A DNA stretch of 64,000 nucleotides, taken from Channallabes apus (lineage: Eukaryota; Chordata; Actinopteri; Siluriformes; Clariidae). Both the position numbers and the translations under genes were made by a program. The stretch lies in contig CM060131.1 in NCBI GenBank assembly GCA_030522415.1, positions 8,086,203 to 8,150,202 on the forward strand, in the 5' to 3' direction. Shown piece by piece: positions 11,980 through 22,062 of the stretch. The first letter of the stretch is position 1, and every line of letters begins with the position of its first letter. Below the pieces are notes generated by a model, which made no database searches, was not told the DNA's origin, and saw nothing but the letters and a program-made list of their open reading frames with translations.

Positions 11980-12792
11980 GGGGCGTTCAAGTCAAACCGG
12001 GACTTTAACCGTTATGAGATTAAAAACTCCCTTTATTTCTCAGTGTAATCCCTTACTACACTAATGCACTTATATCACTTATATGCACTTCACACTATTG
12101 CTTAAATCTGATTAAGAAAGAAAGATGTCTCAGTATGCCGGAGCCGATCAGATTTCCTGGTTCATGAAACGCTGGCCTCCCAGGAACTCCTTTAATGGCC
12201 CGAACGTATAAAATGACAGGCCAGGACGGAATGGGGGATGTTGCAATAACTCCCAGCTGTGTTCCTTCAATGTAAAAGTGGTGCTTGTGAATGATTGTGT
12301 GCATAGTTCCAACAAACGGGTGCGTCTCTTCTGCAAGTTGGTGATAAGTTGATAATTATCAATTTTCAAGGATCAGGTGTTCCACTTACTGTGTGTTCAT
12401 GGGAATGACTGCAGTGTGATCTGAGCCACCTCAAATCCAATGCAAATTCAAATTATGTCACATACACAACCATGCATAGTATAAAATGCAAAGAAAGCCC
12501 TATAGGACTGTCTATGATCTAAAATGGAAAATTTTTTACAACGATTTAAAAGAAATGTAAAAAAGGTACAATTAAACTTGTTAAAATTATTAACATTTTT
12601 AAATACAAGTTTACAAAAGTTATGAAATTAAATAGAACTAAAATATATATAAATTAAACATGATTTACAGAATGTACAAAATTCAACTGTAAGATATGAA
12701 AATCTAGAAATATTGAAGTGTGAAAGAAAAAAAACACAAAACTCTGGATCATCATTTACAAAATTTCATTTTAAGTCCCGGTTCAATTGATT
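11980..12792 (-). mobile_element. Internally deleted mariner-like element (copy 1)
   Basis: The left end TTCAAGTCAAACCGGGACTT and the right end AAGTCCCGGTTCAATTGA form terminal inverted repeats. The minus strand keeps only a transposase C-terminal piece: LLQHPPFRPGL then GPLKEFLGGQRF, a decayed form of the mariner HPPYSPDLAP...GPLKE block (DD34D family). About 0.8 kb versus about 1.3 kb for an autonomous mariner. The right third is AT-rich filler. Confidence 0.75.
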
Positions 12793-12799
12793 ATGCAGG

Positions 12800-14160
12800 T
12801 TTTTTTACACATCTTTGACAGGGTGATTAGATTCATTGAATAATAGTCATTTTTTTTAAATCTAGAATCTATTCACACTTTATCAATTATCTAAGAAGAT
12901 TGTTTAACTCTTAAACAGCCCAAAATTAGCAATATTCCTGAACTTTTTTTCTTCTGAAGAGATATAAACTCCCTGTATCTTTCTCAAAGTACAGTCAATA
13001 ATACGTTATGCAAGATTGTTGCTTTTTCTTCTACTTGTTCTTGTGCTATTAGTAGTCCGTGGTAAAAAAAAAAAAAAAAAAAAGGAAAGTAAAAGTCATT
13101 GAGATTTACATATTTTCCCCATTCTGATGTTTGATTTGAACATTATCTTAAGTTCTTGACCTGTATTGTACCTGCATGAGCTTCTCTGATCCATCATTGA
13201 ATAATTGTATGAAAAGACAGGATTTATGAAATAAAAATAAATATGTATTTAAAAAATGCCTCGCTGCATTCTTGTAGCTCTCACCCCTGCCTCCTACGGT
13301 ATCCCCCCCCCCAAGGTTTTTAAAATTGACAGTTTGATTTATAATACAAAACATATTGTTCTAGTTTTTTTTTGAGAGTGTGTCTTTTCTCTTGGTCAGC
13401 CAGGCTCGTCTCTGTCTTGTTCTTTATTTCTGTTAACATTTTTAAACAGCAGGGAGGGACAGGAAGTTAGAGATAAAATGATATGACCAAAGAAAAATGC
13501 ACTGTGGTTGTTTAGGATTTTTTTTTTTCTTTTCTTTCTTCTGGGGTGTTTCAAGGCATTGATGCTTAAAGATCGTAACTGTAAAGAAAACTCTATATAA
13601 GATAAAATATCTCACAAAAAAGTAAAACCTTTAGTCGTAGTAGCTTTTTTTTTTTTTCTTCTTCTTCTTCTAGCATCCTAAATCTTAGGCAGACAGCTGA
13701 GTGCACTGTGCCCTCCAAAGAACACTTCCCAGGTTATGACCCTCTCATGATTTACCGCTCCCAGCAGACACTGCCTGGAAAACATCGTTCCGTTCCAGCT
13801 AGAGGAAGAACAGAGAAATGAAATCCGAGAGAGACTTGTCTGAGAGAGTTCAATTAGTATAAAATATATGATCTTGGACATGGACAATATTTACTGTATA
13901 CCATGACCTAATGTGACCCCTGTGTTGACACTGTTTAAGATCATTTTATTTATCTGTATGAATAAAAGAAATGTTTGTCTGTACATTAGTCAGAACTTGC
14001 TCTTTCAGTGGTACAGTATATTAACATTCAGTATGTCTGTATCTCTGAATGTCCGTCCAGCCGTTTCTGTCACAGCATCACGCAAAACTGGCTCGACAGA
14101 ATTTAATGAAACTTTGCCAGGCCTTAGGTATTTGCCCGAAGCCACAAATTAAATAAAAAA
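12800..14160. other. Non-coding, nothing recognised
   Basis: AT-rich with A19 (near 13064-13083), T and C runs. The stretch 14030-14150 resembles a dispersed repeat but I cannot name it. Confidence 0.4.
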
Positions 14161-14181
14161 TTTGAGTAGAAGCAACGTTAT

Positions 14182-14389
14182 TACATTTACATTACATTTA
14201 GGCATTTGGCAGACGCTCTTATCCAGAGCGACTTACATTTTTTATCTCATTATACATCTGAGCAGTTGAGGGTTAAGGGTCTTGCTCAAGAGCCCAACAG
14301 TGGCAACTTGGTGGTTGTGGGGTTTGAACCTGGGATCTTCCGAACCGTAGTCCAACGCCTTAACCACTGAGCTACCGCTGGCCCGTTAT
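14182..14389 (-). repeat. tRNA-derived SINE (family 1), minus orientation
   Basis: Well-preserved copy. The minus strand gives A box TAGCTCAGTGGTTAAGG, B box GGTTCAAACCCC and the tail AGAGCGTCTGCCAAATGCC. A possible 6-bp target duplication (CGTTAT) flanks it at 14176 and 14384. Confidence 0.9.
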
Positions 14390-14734
14390 GAGCAGTTATG
14401 TGCCAGATTATCTCACAGCAATCACTTTTTTTGGACGAATGCAGTGCTTATACCTTTTCAGCTGTAATTAAAAAAGAACGAAAGGTTTGCTTCATTTCAA
14501 TAGTTAACATTTACGTAGTCAGCAGCTCTCACCCTATTCTCAGTGCTACCAAGAGGCTGGAATTGTGTGTTTTCTTGTGTGTGACTTATTGTACAAGTTT
14601 GTATTGTGAATCAATCAACCCCTTAAATTTTACTATGCCGACTTAGAAGATTGTATTTATTTTTATTGGATCTCTTGGATACAATGCTTGGTATAAATAC
14701 ATGCACTTATGAATATGATGCTTGATTTGGAATA

Positions 14735-15060
14735 CAGTAAGTACCCTACAAACATTCCCGAGTTACAAACTTTGAAAGATGCGTTCACATGTCCGGCGTA
14801 CATTGTCACTTGAATGCAACGTCTATCCCACAATGTTCCGTAAGCAACCATAAAAACAGCGGCGATGAAGATCATGGAACATGTTTGTTTTATACTGGCT
14901 ATAGCCAATTATGTAAGTATCTTAGTGCCTAGAAAATGTTTGTCTTACACTTTTTTTTGCTTTTGTTAAACTTATAAAAATAAAAAAAAAAGAAAGAAAT
15001 TGGACTTATAAGTGTGCTCTTGGAACAGAACTTGTTCATACTGTATGTTACTGTATTATG
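14735..15060. mobile_element. Candidate pogo/Tigger-like MITE
   Basis: The left end TACAGTAAGTACCCTACAAA resembles the pogo/Tigger terminus. The right end, reverse-complemented, begins TACAGTAACATACAGTATGA and shares the following ACAAGTTCTGTTCC-like segment loosely. Both ends start at TA. No transposase remains. Confidence 0.4.
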
Positions 15061-15281
15061 TATTTCAAAGCCTAAATATGTTGCAAAACCTTTAATAATG
15101 GTTAGATGTTCTAACGTCAGAGTGCATTTGTGGTATAGATGCATGATTTTTGGTTTGTTTCAAATGATGTCACACTTTTGAAGCTTCTAATTTTCTATTT
15201 CATTGAATCCTGAATCCTAAATACTAATCAAAAGTAAGCTTTAGATCATCTTTTATACAACCATGCCTTAGTTTTCAGTAT

Positions 15282-15321
<40 letters not shown>

Positions 15322-16040
15322 GTGATGAACGGCAAAAAAAACCTCTAGATACATCAAAGCAAATCTGCTTTTACATTCTTATATGGAAAATAAACTCTCA
15401 TTTCTTGATTGCATTAAGAGGACTTCACATAACGCTGGTTCCATGTCGAATCCACGGCTTTGTGGGGTGGATCGATTAGGACTGTTGCCACATGTTTACA
15501 TCTGTCTCATGCCAACATCTCTTCTGGCACTCGTTTAGAATGAGGCACAACATTCCAGTGAACTCACAGAGGCTTGGAGGCCAAGACGGCATTTTATGGA
15601 GAGAAGAGGAGCATGAGGAAGGAGAAAGAAGAATGCTAAATGTTTTCAGATAGTAATTCGCCTCTCTGCTTCAGGGAATTATTCCGTATATAGTAATGCA
15701 ATATAAAAAAACTAATTTTTAAACGTATATTAAGTTGGCACAGTCGCATGGTGGATTTCTTTTAGGTAGACCCGATCATTATTTTTTTTGCAATAATTTT
15801 TCAGGTGTGAATTCCAAAACATGCTTTTTGTTCCATCCTTTATTTCTTTTCTCATGGCTGTTAAATATTTTATATGTTTTCTGTTTATAATTTAGATTTA
15901 TTATTATAACTCAAGTCAGATTTCCTGCATTAACAAAACATAAAAATTAAGTGCCTGAACGGACAGATTTTCATGTTCGTAAATAAACAGGAGACATTTA
16001 AGTCAGACTAGTAGGCACTAGTGATCACCAAATGTGTCCC
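15061..16040. other. Non-coding; (GT)n at 15284-15318
   Basis: No gene recognised. It contains a 35-bp GT microsatellite. Confidence 0.5.
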
Positions 16041-16207
16041 TGTACGAGGGTGAGTCAAAAATGATCTGCACTTTGGTTACGTCCGGTTATGTCTGATCAT
16101 ATATATCTATATCAGTGCATTCCATTCAAGGCTGCTGTCTTCCCCAGTCATTGCAGGGTAAGCAGAAGTGGATTCCCCGCTTGTGATTTTATATATATAT
16201 ATATATA

Positions 16208-17799
16208 CAGACCGGATTCCATAAAAGTTGGGACACTAAACAAATTGTGAATAAAAACTGAATGCAATGATGTGGAGATGGCAAATGTCAATATTTTATT
16301 CAGAATAGAACATAGATGACAGATCAAAAGTTTAATCTGAGAAAATGTATCATTTTAAAGGAAAAATCTGTTGATTCCAAATTTCACGGTGTCAACAAAT
16401 CCCAAAAAAGTTGGGACAAGTAGCAATAAGAGGCTGGAAAAAGTAAATTTGAGCATAACGAAGAGCTGGAAGACCAATTAACAGTAATTAGGTTAATTGG
16501 CAACATGATTGGGTATAAAAAGAGCTTCTCAGAGTGGCAGTGTCTCTCAGAAGCCAAGATGGGTAGAGGATCACCAATTCCCACAATGTTGCGCAGAAAG
16601 ATAGTGGAGCAATATCAGAAAGGTGTTACCCAGTGAAAAATTGCAAAGACTTTGCAGTTATCATCATCAACTGTGCATAATATCATCCGAAGATTCAGAG
16701 AATCTGGAACAATCTCTGTGCGTAAGGGTCAAGGACGTAAAACCATACTGGATGCCCGTGATCTCCGGGCCCTTAAACGACACTGCACCACAAACAGGAA
16801 TGCTACTGTAAAGGAAATCACAGAATGGGCTCAGGAATACTTCCAGAAACCATCGTCAGTGAACACAATCCACCGTGCCATCCGCCGTTGCCAGCTGAAA
16901 CTCTACAGTGCAAAGAAGAAGCCATTTCTAAGCAAGATCCACAAGCACAGGCGTTTTCATTGGGCCAGGGATCATTTAAAATGGAGTGTGGCAAAATGGA
17001 AGACTGTTCTGTGGTCAGACGAGTCACGATTCAAAGTTCTTGTTGGAAATGTGGGACGCCATGTCATCCGGACCAAAGAGGACAAGGACAACCCAAGTTG
17101 TTATCAACGCTCAGTTCAGAAGCCTGCATCTCTGATGGTATGGGGTTGCATGAGTGCGTGTGGCATGGGCAGCTTGCATGTCTGGAAAGGCACCATCAAT
17201 GCAGAAAAATATATTCAGGTTCTAGAACAACATATGCTCCCATCCAGACGTCATCTCTTTCAGGGAAGACCCTGCATTTTTCAACAAGATAATGCCAGAC
17301 CACATTCTGCATCAATCACAACATCATGGCTGCGTAGGAGAAGGATCCGGGTACTGAAATGGCCAGTCTGCAGTCCAGATCTTTCCACTATAGAGAACAT
17401 TTGGCGCATCATAAAGAGGAAGGTGCGACAAAGAAGGCCCAAGACGATTGAACAGTTAGAGGCCTGTATTAGACAAGAATGGGATAGCATTCCTATTTCT
17501 AAACTTGAGAAACTGGTCTCCTCGGTCCCCAGGCGTCTGTTGAGTGTTGTAAGAAGAAGGGGAGATGCCACACAGTGGTGAAAATGACATTGTCCCAACT
17601 TTTTTGGGATTTGTTGACACCATGACATTTTGATTCACCATATTTTTCCCTTAAAATTATTCATTTTCTCAGTTTAAACTTTTGTTCCGTGATTTATGTT
17701 CTATTCTGAATAAAATATTGACATTTGCCATCTCCACATCATTACATTCAGTTTTTATTCACAATTTGTTTAGTGTCCCAACTTTTTTGGAATCCGGTT

Positions 17800-17805
<6 letters not shown>
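16208..17805 (+). mobile_element. Near-complete Tc1-like transposon A
   Basis: 1598 bp with long terminal inverted repeats of about 210 bp; each end holds an outer and an inner AAAGTTGGGACA box, the IR/DR arrangement of Tc1-like elements. The ends read CAGACCGGATTCC and GGAATCCGGTTTGTGTG. It sits in a TA tract, as expected for TA-targeted insertion, and carries one almost intact transposase. Confidence 0.92.
16559..17581 (+). pseudogene. Tc1-like transposase A, one in-frame stop
   Basis: 341 codons from ATG 16559 to TGA 17579-17581, interrupted only by TGA at 16634-16636. In order: an N-terminal helix-turn-helix (LSSSTVHNIIRRFRESG), a second DNA-binding region, and the DDE core with Asp in WSDESRF, Asp in QQDNARPH and Glu in IENIW. 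The last Asp-Glu spacing is 34 residues (DD34E). The single stop fits a C-to-T change at a CpG. An internal ATG-started frame would lack the first helix-turn-helix. Cut-and-paste transposition is the family role. Confidence 0.92.

Positions 17806-17877
<72 letters not shown>
17806..17877. repeat. (TA)n microsatellite between two Tc1-like elements
   Basis: About 72 bp of TA separating transposons A and B; both ends supply the TA dinucleotide used as target. Confidence 0.95.
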
Positions 17878-17880
<3 letters not shown>

Positions 17881-19496
17881 TGGTGTGAAAAACTATTTGC
17901 CCCCCTCCTGATTTCTTATTCTTTTGCATGTTTGTCACACAAAATGTTTCTGATCATCAAACACATTTAACTATTAGTCAAAGATAACACAAGTAAACAC
18001 AAAATGCAGTTTTTAAATGAGGGGTTTTATTATTTAGGCAGAAAAAAAAAATCCAAACCTACATGGCCCTGTGTGAAAAAGTAATTGCCCCCTGAACCTA
18101 ATAACTGGTTGGGCCACCCTTAGCAGCAATAACTGGAATCAAGCGTTTGCGATAACTTGCAACGAGTCTTTTACAGCGCTCTGGAGGAATTTTGGCCCAC
18201 TCATCTTTGCAGAATTGTTGTAATTCAGCTTTATTTGAGGGTTTTCTAGCATGAACCGCCTTTTTAAGGTCATGCCACATCTCAATAGGATTCAGGTCAG
18301 GACTTTGACTAGGCCACTCCAAAGTCTTCATTTTGTTTTTCTTCAGCCATTCAGAGGTGGATTTGCTGGTGTGTTTTGGGTCATTGTCCTGCTGCAGCAC
18401 CCAAGATCGCTTCAGCTTGAGTTGACTAACAGATGGCCGGACATTCTCCTTCAGGATTTTTTGGTAGACAGTAGAATTCATGGTTCCATCTATCACAGCA
18501 AGCCTTCCAGGTCCTGAAGCAGCAAAACAACCCCAGACCATCACACTACCACCACCATATTTTACTGTTGGTATGATGTTCTTTTTCTGAAATGCTGTTA
18601 CTTTTACGCCAGATGTAACGGGACACGCACCTTCCAAAAAGTTCAACTTTTGTCTCGAATATACCACAAGGTATTTTCCCAAAAGTCTTGGCAATCATTG
18701 AGATGTTTTTTAGCAAAATTGAGACGAGCCTTAATGTTCTTTTTGCTTAAAAGTGGTTTGCGCCTTGGAAATCTGCCATGCAGGCCGTTTTTGCCCAGTC
18801 TCTTTCTTATGGTGGAGTCGTGAACACTGACCTTAATTGAGGCGAGTGAGGCCTGCAGTTCTTTAGATGTTGTCCTGGGGTCTTTTGTGGCCTCTCGGAT
18901 GAGTTGTCTCTGCGCTCTTGGGGTAATTTTGGTCGGCCGGCCACTCCTGGGAAGGTTCACCACTGTTCCATGTTTTTGCCATTTGTGGATAATGGCTCTC
19001 ACTGTGGTTCGCTGGAGTCCCAAAGCTTTAGAAATGGCTTTATAACCTTTACCAGACTGATAGATCTCAATTACTTTTGTTCTCATTTGTTCCTGAATTT
19101 CTTTGGATCTTGGCATGATGTCTAGCTTTTGAGGTGCTTTTGGTCTACTTCTCTGTGTCAGGTAGCTCCTATTTAAGTGATTTCTTGATTGAAACAGGTG
19201 TGGCAGTAATCAGGCCTGGGGGTGACTACAGAAATTGAACTCAGGTGTGATAAACCACAGTTAAGTTATTGTTTAACAAGGGGGGCAATCACTTTTTCAC
19301 ACAGGGCCATGTAGATTTGGAGTTTTTTTTTCTCCCTTAATAACATAAACCTTCATTTAAAAACTGCATTTTGTGTTCAATTATGTTATCTTTGACTAAT
19401 AGTTAACGGTTTTTGATGAGCAGAAACATTTAAGTGTGACAAACATGCAAAAGAATAAGAAATCAGGAAGGGGGCAAATAGACTTTCACACCACTG
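17878..19496 (-). mobile_element. Tc1-like transposon B, complete ends, inactive
   Basis: 1619 bp flanked by TA. The ends read CAGTGGTGTGAAAAACTATT and, at the other side, GACTTTCACACCACTG. Inner repeats (AAGTAATTGCCCCC at 18080 and GGGGGCAATCACTTTTTC at 19281) give the IR/DR layout. A different family from element A, in the opposite orientation. Confidence 0.93.
18098..19116 (-). pseudogene. Tc1-like transposase B, frameshifted
   Basis: The N-terminal half (18643-19116) starts MPRSKEIQEQMRTKVIEIY and has the paired-like helix-turn-helix. The C-terminal half (18098-18694) has the second catalytic Asp in QQDNDPKHT and Glu in LNPIEMWHD and ends AAKGGPTSY. The halves are in different frames: an insertion near 18655-18665 breaks the WTDE region, so the first catalytic Asp is lost. 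A Leu normally between PIEM and WHD is also missing. Confidence 0.93.
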
Positions 19497-19790
19497 TATA
19501 TACAGTTTATATTTTATATGTGTACATATATATATGAAGCGCGTCCACTCACTTCTGTCCGCACTGTCGACACTCTGCAGAAACTTCGCTTTGATGTGTT
19601 AAAGCATCCTCCCTATACAGTAGTTCTGATCTTGCTCAATCAGATTCAATGAGGGAATACCAAAAGCTTATTGACAGACAGACATTGAAAGTGCATTGAA
19701 AAGCATTGAGATTTTGTCGAAGAATTATGTTTGTCTCTAAAAGTTAATTAAAATATACTCTATCCAAGATGTGGATAATTTTATTTATAA

Positions 19791-20770
19791 TGATCTTACA
19801 AAGTGCTTTATGCTCTATGAGGGTTGTCATAGATTTTGCGGTTTGTGTCAGCAATCCTCAGCATGACACAGGAACACACCATGGGCATGATGCTAGTTGG
19901 TGACTTTCAGAACTATGCATCTATGCAAGTGCTTGTATTTTTGCCAGCTCTGTTAAATCACATTGTCTCTGTATGATGTAGTCTTTCTGTCCAAGTAAAC
20001 AATGTATACAGCTTATGATGAAAGCGTTGTTAAAAAATAGCATCGAAATTAAGCGAAAAAAAAGCGAAGAAATTATTTAGGTGATTTCTTCTTTTGGTCT
20101 TTCATGTGTGTGAGCCATAGGTTTGTGTCTGTGTTAAATGTTTGCCCTGAGAGCATTTATAAAATATCATTGATAAAGAGCGTCATTCCAAACGTCTGCA
20201 ACATGCTTTGGTTCTGAGCCTGCTGCCTCTATGGCAACCGGGATGAAAGGTGTATTTGCAGCTCATCGTGACCTTTCAGAAACGGCTTTCTGATCTAGCA
20301 TGCATAAACACGTACAGACACATACACACACAGGGCTGGAGAGCATTTCAGAGCAACCCTCAGATGTTGTAAGGTTGTATACTCTTGAGGAGGAATTGAT
20401 TATGTAATCCAAAGGGCATGACCAGTATGGGGAGGTTTAAGCGTCATGGAGAGACCGGAGAACACCTCACTATGATGTGATTTTAAAAATTGTCATTTCA
20501 TCATGCCAGTCTTTACCGTCACATGCCTTTGGCCAAAATGATGTGCTGTCACTTTAACATGGTTCAATTTAACATTTGCTCAGTTGAATCCCAGGTTGTT
20601 CAAAAAGTCATGCTGTTTTTTTGGTCAGGCACACACAATAATATTTCGTTGGACTGTCTTTAGCTTTTATTATGGTGCACATTTACACCATAGTACTGTT
20701 GCATTGTTATATCCCGCTTATTCAAAGTCAAAGATTTTTTGTTGAGTTTCCAGACAACTCATGTTGATGA
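19791..20770. other. Non-coding, nothing recognised
   Basis: No gene or repeat family recognised. Confidence 0.4.
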
Positions 20771-20779
20771 TGAGAGAGT

Positions 20780-21230
20780 CCGACTACTCTTCTATAATTC
20801 TCCTTTAAAGCATCCTAAATGCTTTGAATGGTGTTAGGTCAGGACTCTAGTGTCCAATTCATATGTGGCACACTCCCAGAACCACTCTTTCACAGTTTGA
20901 GCCTGAAACCTCTTCTCATTGTCGTCAATAAATGGAATAACCAGGTCATTCAATACATTCAGGTCATCAGCTGACTTAATTTTTTTTCGCCAAATAACGT
21001 TGCTGAGCCTAGGCCTGACCAACTGAAGCAACCCCATATCATAACACTGGCTCCAGAGGCTTGTAGAGGGGCCACGATGCGTGATGGGTGGATCGCTTTT
21101 TATGCTACTTCCCTAACACGCCCATCGCTTTGGAATAGGGTCTGTCTGGACTCATCAGACCACGTGCCATTTTTAAAATTCAATCTTTGTGCTCTGTATC
21201 AAAACGAGGATAATAAAGAGGCATAGGTTG
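20780..21230 (-). pseudogene. Tc1-like transposase remnant
   Basis: Minus-strand reading gives GTWSDESRQTLFQSDGRVR (first catalytic Asp), then ASGASVMIWGCFSWSGLG, and in a shifted frame DLVIPFIDDNEKRFQAQTVK. The frame is broken and no terminal repeats were found. The same family as 5335-5720. Confidence 0.75.
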
Positions 21231-21592
21231 GCTAAGTGCACGACATGAGTAATTTAGTATTTGTAGGGTTCCTATACATATAATTAAAGATTTTCGCTGC
21301 ATTAATATCATATGTATATTGCACTCAGCATTATAAGTGCTGCTGAGTCAATGCAATGCGTTTTGCTCCGCTATTCATAAGTATGTGTGGGTGCTGCTTA
21401 TGAATCACTGCTCCACCGTGGGCTTGCTTTAGCACAGATTATCATCAGGTTACTGGAAAAACATTGAGAGACTCGTCTGATCTGGCATCCATTGGTTGAG
21501 CCTGTAGTGTAATCAGAGTTCAGCTGCTCAGAGCTGCTGCTGCTGATCTGCTGCCTCTTATTAACGGCTGAGGAGAAAAGAGGAAGGCTGCA

Positions 21593-21595
<3 letters not shown>

Positions 21596-21641
<46 letters not shown>
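21596..21641 (+). repeat. (TC)n microsatellite in presumed arhgef17 5' region
   Basis: Uninterrupted TC dinucleotides over 46 bp, 20 bp before the uORF start. Long CT tracts in 5' regions can bind GAGA-type factors; no evidence here beyond position. Confidence 0.95.
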
Positions 21642-21644
<3 letters not shown>

Positions 21645-21662
21645 ACGAGTTCTACCTGTTTG

Positions 21663-21770
21663 ATGGACCGAGACCACAGATTAGCCATAGAGGAAGCTCG
21701 GAAAGGCATCACATACTCTTTCCTTCAGATCCAGTGGGGGATGCAATCCAAAACCAGAACGTTGCTGTAA
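21663..21770 (+). CDS. Upstream ORF, 35 codons
   Basis: An ATG (G at -3 and +4: TTTGATGG) opens a 35-residue frame, MDRDHRLAIEEARKGITY and onward, closing with TAA 100 bp before the arhgef17 start and in a different frame. If the mRNA starts upstream it would be scanned first. I do not recognise the peptide. It may be a translated regulatory uORF or chance. Confidence 0.3.
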   Translation: MDRDHRLAIEEARKGITYSFLQIQWGMQSKTRTLL

Positions 21771-21870
21771 CGTTGTTGGATTGTTGCTTTTGGCACCTCA
21801 CCTTAAAAAAAAAAAAAAAAAAGGAGTCTGGTGATTGGTGTGACACTGACCCGGGGAGCGGCTCCCTGGG

Positions 21871-22062
21871 ATGCTGCAGATGGTTCGGACCCTTGCGCAG
21901 TTCACCATCGCCCTGGATGAGATGCAGGAGAATGGAGATAGCCCCAGCGATGACGGTGGAGGGAACGCTGGCCGAGGAGGAGGAGGAGGATCATCGGGAG
22001 CAGCCGGCGAAGAGTCCGACGGGAATAACGGGGTCACGATAAGCCCCCAGAACCTCACAGAG
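21871..22062 (+). CDS. arhgef17: arhgef17 exon 1 (alternative short N-terminus, 64 residues)
   Basis: The exon begins [11 protein letters not shown] and runs through an acidic, Gly-rich stretch (about residues 20-52) to SPQNLTE. It ends in phase 0 before the donor GTACAG, matching exon 2, which also starts in phase 0. An in-frame TGA at 21847-21849 means the frame cannot extend upstream without splicing. ATG 21871 has G at -3; a second in-frame ATG at 21880 has G at +4 and could also be used. I do not recognise this N-terminus from the mammalian protein, so its assignment to the gene rests on phase, strand and reading frame. Confidence 0.72.

Larger units (their letters stand above)
16045..19790 (+). 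mobile_element. Old mariner element split by two nested Tc1-like insertions
   Basis: The left part (16045-16190) opens with CGAGGGTGAGTCAAAAATGA, a mariner terminus. The right part (19530-19790) encodes LQKLRFDVLKHPPY on the plus strand, the mariner transposase block before the third catalytic Asp, and then carries the 3' non-coding end with CCAAGATGTGGATAATTTT, which mirrors the inner part of the left terminus. The middle is occupied by the Tc1-like elements at 16208-17805 and 17878-19496. Confidence 0.65.
21500..21870 (+). promoter_or_regulatory. arhgef17: Presumed alternative promoter / 5' UTR of arhgef17
   Basis: The stretch upstream of the exon 1 ATG is richer in CTG/CAG-type sequence than its surroundings. 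It contains a 46-bp (TC)n tract, a short upstream ORF and an 18-base A run. No TATA box is obvious. The transcription start cannot be placed; this is an inference from being next to the first coding exon. Confidence 0.4.

Noticed and set aside
16623..17292. Alternative plus-strand frames overlapping transposase A
   Set aside because: They are off-frame shadows of the transposase at 16559-17581.
21862..21880. Possible splice acceptor CTGCAG before ATGGTTCGG, which would make exon 1 an internal exon
   Set aside because: There is no pyrimidine tract or clear branch point, and the upstream ATG in the same frame with an in-frame stop before it fits a first coding exon. cDNA data could reverse this.
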